Below, in pieces: positions 5,734-9,223 of a stretch of 9,223 nt of DNA (the stretch's first letter is position 1; every line of letters starts with the position of its first letter). This DNA is from Verrucomicrobia subdivision 3 bacterium UBA7542 (GTDB lineage Bacteria; Verrucomicrobiota; Verrucomicrobiia; Limisphaerales; UBA11358): the NCBI GenBank assembly GCA_002479245.1, contig DLMG01000410.1, positions 1-9,223 on the forward strand, read 5' to 3'. The translations under genes were made by a program, and so were the position numbers. Below the pieces are notes generated by a model, which saw nothing but the letters and a program-made list of their open reading frames with translations, made no database searches and was not told where the DNA came from.

Positions 5734-5768
5734 TCCCTCTCCTGGGGGGAGAGGGCCGGGGTGAGGGC
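5734..5768. repeat. Palindromic repeat, copy B (inverted to A)
   Basis: Positions 5745-5768 are the perfect 24-bp reverse complement of 5579-5602. CCCTCTCC (5735-5742) also pairs with GGAGAGGG (5748-5755), forming a strong hairpin. It lies 15 bp beyond the stop of the large - strand gene and could act in transcript ending or 3' stabilisation. Nothing coding is supported between copies A and B. Confidence 0.75.
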
Positions 5769-5783
5769 GGACGTCATCACTGC

Positions 5784-8700
5784 TCACTGCGGCAATTTCT
5801 TGATCTGCACATCCAGTTCGTCGAGCGAAAAACCTTCCGCGATTACACGATGATTGGCGTCGGTGAGGATCAACCACGGCAATGCGGGAACGGCCGAGGC
5901 CCATTTTGATTTTTCGGATTTCTCCGTCACCCGCCCGACCGGGAATAATACCGGACTGGCGGTTTTCCATTCATTGAAAGTTTCATCGCTGGTGACTGCG
6001 GCTTGAACACCCAGCACCATAACGCCTTTCTGCCGGAGTGCGGCGGCCTGTTCATTCAACTGGTGGACCACATGCCGCGACGGGCGCTGGCTCGCGTCGA
6101 ACAGGCACACCAACACCGGCTTGCCGGCGGGCGCGGTGTCGCTGGCGAGATTCACCGTTACCAAATCGGGCAGCGGACTGCCTTTGAGCGAGGCGCGATG
6201 CGGTGTCTGGGGCATATTCCCCGGCTGGGAATTCAAGGTCATCACGACGTTGGTGTCGCCCGCTTCGACCGTAGCCTGCGCGTTGCCACCGCCGTTTTGC
6301 GAATAGGCAAACAGGCGGATTTGTCCCTCGCAAATCTGGAAATGAAAACGACCCTGACTGTCGGTGGTCATGTAACCCTCCGGCTGGTCTTCGCCGCTTA
6401 ATTGCACGTTCGCGCCGGACGCCGGTTTGTCGTCATCTTTCAACACCTTTCCGGCGATGACGCGGTCGGCGAGCTTGAGGACGAACGGTGACAGTTCCAT
6501 GCGATTTGTTTCGGAGTCGTTTTGGATTTGCTGCTGGCTTCGACCGTGGCCTTTGGCGGTGGCGAAAACAGTGTATTGCGCGTCCGGCGGCAGGCATTTG
6601 ATTTCGTAGCGGCCTTGCTCATCGGCGGCAGCCATTTGTTCATTCAATTGTTCGTAGCTGTTGCCCGCCCTGAGCCACACGCCGACCTGCGCGCCGGCGA
6701 GGGGAGACCCGTCAACGAATTTTACCAGCCCGGCCAGGGTCAGGGCCGGTTTCAATTTCACGTCGAGGTTCGTGGTTTCCTCCGGCAACTCTTCGGTGGC
6801 TCCCAAGTTGCGAACCGGGTCACGGACAACCAGCAGTGCGCCGCCCGACTGCATTTGCCACGGCTGGAGCGACCAGGTGAGGCTGAACGCGCCGTTGGTT
6901 GCGGTCTTTGTCCAGCGCCGCGAACCGTTGGACGGAAATACCGCCACCTGCGCGCCGTCGGCGGGTTTGCCATCGGCATCCGTCACCATGCCTTTGAGTT
7001 TGTGCGCCGCGGAACCGGGGGAGCTGTTGTAAGTTTGACCGAGCCGCAGAACGACATTCGTGTCGCCGCCTTCGGCTGAAATGTTGCCGAAGGAACGCTG
7101 GCTGTTGGCGGAGATTTGAGCCGGGCCTTCGCAGACATGCTCGAAGCGGAATCGTCCCTCGCGATCCGTCCGCACATTGCCGCCGGGCTGTCCGTCACCG
7201 TTAAGATTCACGTAGGTGCCCGCGACCGGCTTGTCGTCGGCGTCGAGCACCTGGCCGGCGAGTTTGAGATTCGCTGGCTTGAGTTCCATGGGATCAAGTT
7301 CCTGACGGATGGCATCGGCGGAGATGTCGAGATTTTGCATCTGCCGCTGCCCGTAACCCGGCGCGGAGACGATGACGCCATATTTTCTGCCGGGCGGCAG
7401 CGCGGGAATTTCATACTGTCCCGGCGTGTTGGTGCGGGCCAGACCTTGAAGCCACGAACCGCTGCGGCCGGTCCAGAAAACGAGCGAGGCGGTCGCGTTG
7501 GTGACCGGTTTGCCGTCGGATTCCGCCCGGCCGGCCAGCGTCAGTCCCGGCGCGAGTTTCAAATCGAGCGGGCCGGTGTCTTCGTCAATGTCCTGCGCCA
7601 CGGCCAGATTGTGTTCCACGTCCCGAACCAGAATGCAGGCGGTTGTGTCGTTTTGTCCGAATCGGCGCTGGTTCCATTCCAACTCAAATTTTCCGCCGGC
7701 ATCGGTCTTGACTTCGGCGTCCCCGGGACCAAAACCACCCACAATTCTCACCGGCAGTCCCGCCGCCGGCTGGCCGTCCGGCTGGCGGATAATGCCGGTG
7801 ATTTTCTGCGGCGCGGCGATTTCAATCTCCACTCGGTTCGTCTTGCCGGCTTCCACGCTGGCGGAAGTCTGGTTGGCAGGCATGGATTCACGGGACGCCA
7901 TCACCTGATAATCACCGGGCGGCAGCCTCAGGAGGGCGACGCCGTTGCTATCGGAACGGGCGGCGGATTGAAAGTTTTCCCGGTAAGCATTAACCATGAC
8001 TTGCGCCAGCAGTTTGTGGTCGTTCTTTCCGAGCACGGCCACTTCCAGCAAACCGCCGCGCGCCGCAGCCACCTGCACGCCGCGCGTGGTTTGTCCGGAT
8101 TCAACCGAAACTGGAATCGCGTCCGCGACCCATTCCGGAACAGCGTTGGTGCCGAAGACGGCCTGAATACGGTAGGAACCTGCGGGCACGTCGCTGATGC
8201 GGAACGCGCCGTCCACGCCGGATTGCGCCGGCTCGCGTTCGCCAAACGCGAAAAAACCCGGGTTGTCTGGCTGCAACATCAACCGCGCGACGGGCGGCGG
8301 TTGATTGCTTTCCGCAACGATGATTTTACCTTCGACGCTGCCGGCGGATTCCACGACCAATTTGATGTCGTCCTGGCCCGCGCGCCAGGGCAGCGAATCG
8401 AAACCGGCAAATTCCTGCGATGATGGGCGCAGAGCTTTTCCCGGCGCCTGAACCGCAAGTGCGGCGGTGGCATTGGTCGGAAAATTTTCGATGCGGAAAC
8501 GGCCGGCGGCGTCCGTCCGAGCGGCAAAACAATCGTGCGCGGGTTTGCCAAGGAAATAATTAAGACTCCGCTCTCCGCCTTCCCGCGAAATTTCGCAGAA
8601 GGCCGTGGCCACGGAAACCTCGGCGTTGGCGACAGGTTTGTCCGCTTCGTCCACCACCATGCCCGCCAGCACCGCCGGCGGAGTCAGCACCAGACGTTCT

Positions 8701-9095
8701 TCCCCGTCACGGACGGAATTAAACGGCTGGCCCAACTGTTTCCATGCCGGGGCCAGTCCCGGCTTTTTCGCCAGCAGAAATCCCATCGCCCGCGGCACTT
8801 GAAATTCAAAAGTGCCGTTGGTGCCCGTGGTGATTTGTTTTTTCAGTTCCAGATGATCCGTCAGGAACAGCCTTCCCTCGTAGCGCCAATACTCCACCGT
8901 CGCGCCGGCAAGGGGGCTGCCGGCGGTGTCGGTGATCGTCCCGGAACAGTTGAGTTCTTGCGCGCCGGCATTGGTGCCGGTGTCCGGCGCTCTTTGAATA
9001 ATGGCCTGCAGCCGTTGCTGCGTTTGGGCGAGCACGCCAAAGCTCGCAAACACAGAAACGGCAGAAACCAGAAGGAATTGCCGTGTCATTTTCAT
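5784..9095 (-). CDS. Secreted carboxypeptidase-regulatory-like multidomain protein with thioredoxin-like C-terminus
   Basis: The 1103-residue protein starts with a signal peptide (about 1-24, ending VLAQ). It continues as a string of beta-sandwich modules of the carboxypeptidase regulatory/CnaB type, recognisable by repeated G-x-V-x-D...P-x-x-G-A-x-V and TD-x-x-G-x-F phrases near residues 50-100, 143-217, 254-310, 348-400 and 431-955. Residues 431-686 and 699-955 are homologous tandem blocks. The final part (about 970-1103) resembles the AhpC/TlpA thioredoxin-like fold, with a cis-Pro-like ALPW (1071-1074) and the phrase WLILTDANHRVIAEGF. However, where CxxC would lie it has LFDASQRPSRHVV with no Cys pair, only C997 a few residues before. 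It may be a redox-inactive or differently acting domain, and the whole could serve as an envelope adhesion or scaffold protein. Only 11 bp separate its ATG from the preceding gene's stop, so the two are probably cotranscribed. It ends with TGA, taken as an ordinary stop because the protein is complete there. Confidence 0.9.
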   Translation of the reverse strand: MKMTRQFLLVSAVSVFASFGVLAQTQQRLQAIIQRAPDTGTNAGAQELNCSGTITDTAGSPLAGATVEYWRYEGRLFLTDHLELKKQITTGTNGTFEFQVPRAMGFLLAKKPGLAPAWKQLGQPFNSVRDGEERLVLTPPAVLAGMVVDEADKPVANAEVSVATAFCEISREGGERSLNYFLGKPAHDCFAARTDAAGRFRIENFPTNATAALAVQAPGKALRPSSQEFAGFDSLPWRAGQDDIKLVVESAGSVEGKIIVAESNQPPPVARLMLQPDNPGFFAFGEREPAQSGVDGAFRISDVPAGSYRIQAVFGTNAVPEWVADAIPVSVESGQTTRGVQVAAARGGLLEVAVLGKNDHKLLAQVMVNAYRENFQSAARSDSNGVALLRLPPGDYQVMASRESMPANQTSASVEAGKTNRVEIEIAAPQKITGIIRQPDGQPAAGLPVRIVGGFGPGDAEVKTDAGGKFELEWNQRRFGQNDTTACILVRDVEHNLAVAQDIDEDTGPLDLKLAPGLTLAGRAESDGKPVTNATASLVFWTGRSGSWLQGLARTNTPGQYEIPALPPGRKYGVIVSAPGYGQRQMQNLDISADAIRQELDPMELKPANLKLAGQVLDADDKPVAGTYVNLNGDGQPGGNVRTDREGRFRFEHVCEGPAQISANSQRSFGNISAEGGDTNVVLRLGQTYNSSPGSAAHKLKGMVTDADGKPADGAQVAVFPSNGSRRWTKTATNGAFSLTWSLQPWQMQSGGALLVVRDPVRNLGATEELPEETTNLDVKLKPALTLAGLVKFVDGSPLAGAQVGVWLRAGNSYEQLNEQMAAADEQGRYEIKCLPPDAQYTVFATAKGHGRSQQQIQNDSETNRMELSPFVLKLADRVIAGKVLKDDDKPASGANVQLSGEDQPEGYMTTDSQGRFHFQICEGQIRLFAYSQNGGGNAQATVEAGDTNVVMTLNSQPGNMPQTPHRASLKGSPLPDLVTVNLASDTAPAGKPVLVCLFDASQRPSRHVVHQLNEQAAALRQKGVMVLGVQAAVTSDETFNEWKTASPVLFPVGRVTEKSEKSKWASAVPALPWLILTDANHRVIAEGFSLDELDVQIKKLPQ
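6231..7001 (-). repeat. Coding duplication, second block
   Basis: It encodes residues 699-955 of the large secreted protein. It aligns with residues 431-686 in order: a D-G-x-P-A-x-G opening, LVVRD...NL, LKPALTLAG, YEI...LPP, DDKPASG...QLSG and GDTNVV near the end. Divergence is high, so the duplication is old. Confidence 0.75.
7038..7805 (-). repeat. Coding duplication, first block
   Basis: It encodes residues 431-686 and matches block two: D-G-Q-P-A-A-G opening, ILVRDVEHNL, LAPGLTLAG, YEIPALPP, DDKPVAG...NLNG and GDTNVV near the end. Each block appears to hold three beta-sandwich modules. Confidence 0.75.
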
Positions 9096-9106
9096 GGGAT
9101 GTTTAA

Positions 9107-9223
9107 TTATTTTTTTGCTTCAAGCGTCAACGGACTCGTCAGCACCTGGAACGGGCTGAAAATTTTGATGTTGCCAACCAACGGACGCTGAACATTTTTG
9201 GGCTCCCGCCATGAGAGCGAACA
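9107..9223 (-). CDS. C-terminal end of an unidentified gene (partial)
   Basis: The - strand frame is open from the window edge to TAA at 9109-9107, giving the last 38 residues. These include a strand-rich stretch RPLVGNIKIFSPFQVLTSPL and end in EAKK. The amino acid pattern looks like real protein, and the stop lies 11 bp before the next ATG as in an operon. The family cannot be named from this fragment, and the start is outside the window. Confidence 0.5.
   Translation of the reverse strand, partial: CSLSWREPKNVQRPLVGNIKIFSPFQVLTSPLTLEAKK

Noticed and set aside
5784..5786. UGA stop of the 1103-residue protein as a Sec codon
   Set aside because: The thioredoxin-like domain is already complete, the following frame enters a dispersed repeat, and no matching hairpin lies at the required distance.
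7116..8423. A 435-codon open frame on the + strand
   Set aside because: It lies antisense to the 1103-residue gene, is rich in Arg, His and Gly as expected for a shadow frame, and has no family resemblance.

Overview
This window looks like chromosomal DNA of a GC-rich bacterium of the Verrucomicrobiota type. That placement is an inference from the dense small palindromic and tandem repeats, the near absence of Shine-Dalgarno sequences, and the protein styles, including a large secreted carboxypeptidase-regulatory-like protein with a thioredoxin-like end. It could not be checked by database search.

The core (about 362-5420) is a compact selenocysteine locus. On the + strand lies selD (selenophosphate synthetase), carrying an unusual Cys-rich N-terminal extension and an in-frame C-terminal AhpD/CMD-like CxxCxxxH domain. 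Next comes a membrane-anchored protein whose reading frame is interrupted by one UGA at 3744-3746 and then continues for 49 more codons to a TAA, giving a predicted U-D-G-T-C motif. On the - strand, converging on it, are a tRNA-Sec with anticodon UCA (5324-5420), a small single-pass membrane protein that ends in Cys-Pro-Thr-UGA-Ile-Lys-stop, and a NapH/YccM-like membrane polyferredoxin. The two UGA codons are each followed by a hairpin of identical geometry: a 13-nt spacer, a 7-bp stem and a 5-nt loop A-U-G-G-C or A-C-G-G-C. The parsimonious reading is two selenoproteins read through with a shared SECIS design, next to two of the genes needed to make Sec. selA and selB are not in the window.

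The working hypothesis is a cell-envelope selenium redox pathway. The polyferredoxin would move electrons in or across the membrane, the small CxxU protein would be its envelope partner, and the anchored UxxxC protein would be a second extracytoplasmic redox protein. Only the gene layout, motifs and hairpins are seen; the pathway is inferred.

The right third (5784-9223) is a separate - strand unit: the last 38 codons of an unidentified gene, then a 1103-residue secreted multidomain protein with an internal duplication of about 255 residues and a thioredoxin-like C-terminus lacking CxxC.

Between and even inside genes are dispersed repeats: a 40-bp element in three copies upstream of selD, a GTCATT/AATGAC cluster at 2148-2266, short tandem repeats at 319-348 and 5231-5302, and a palindrome family present three times, one copy forming part of the linker inside the selD fusion.
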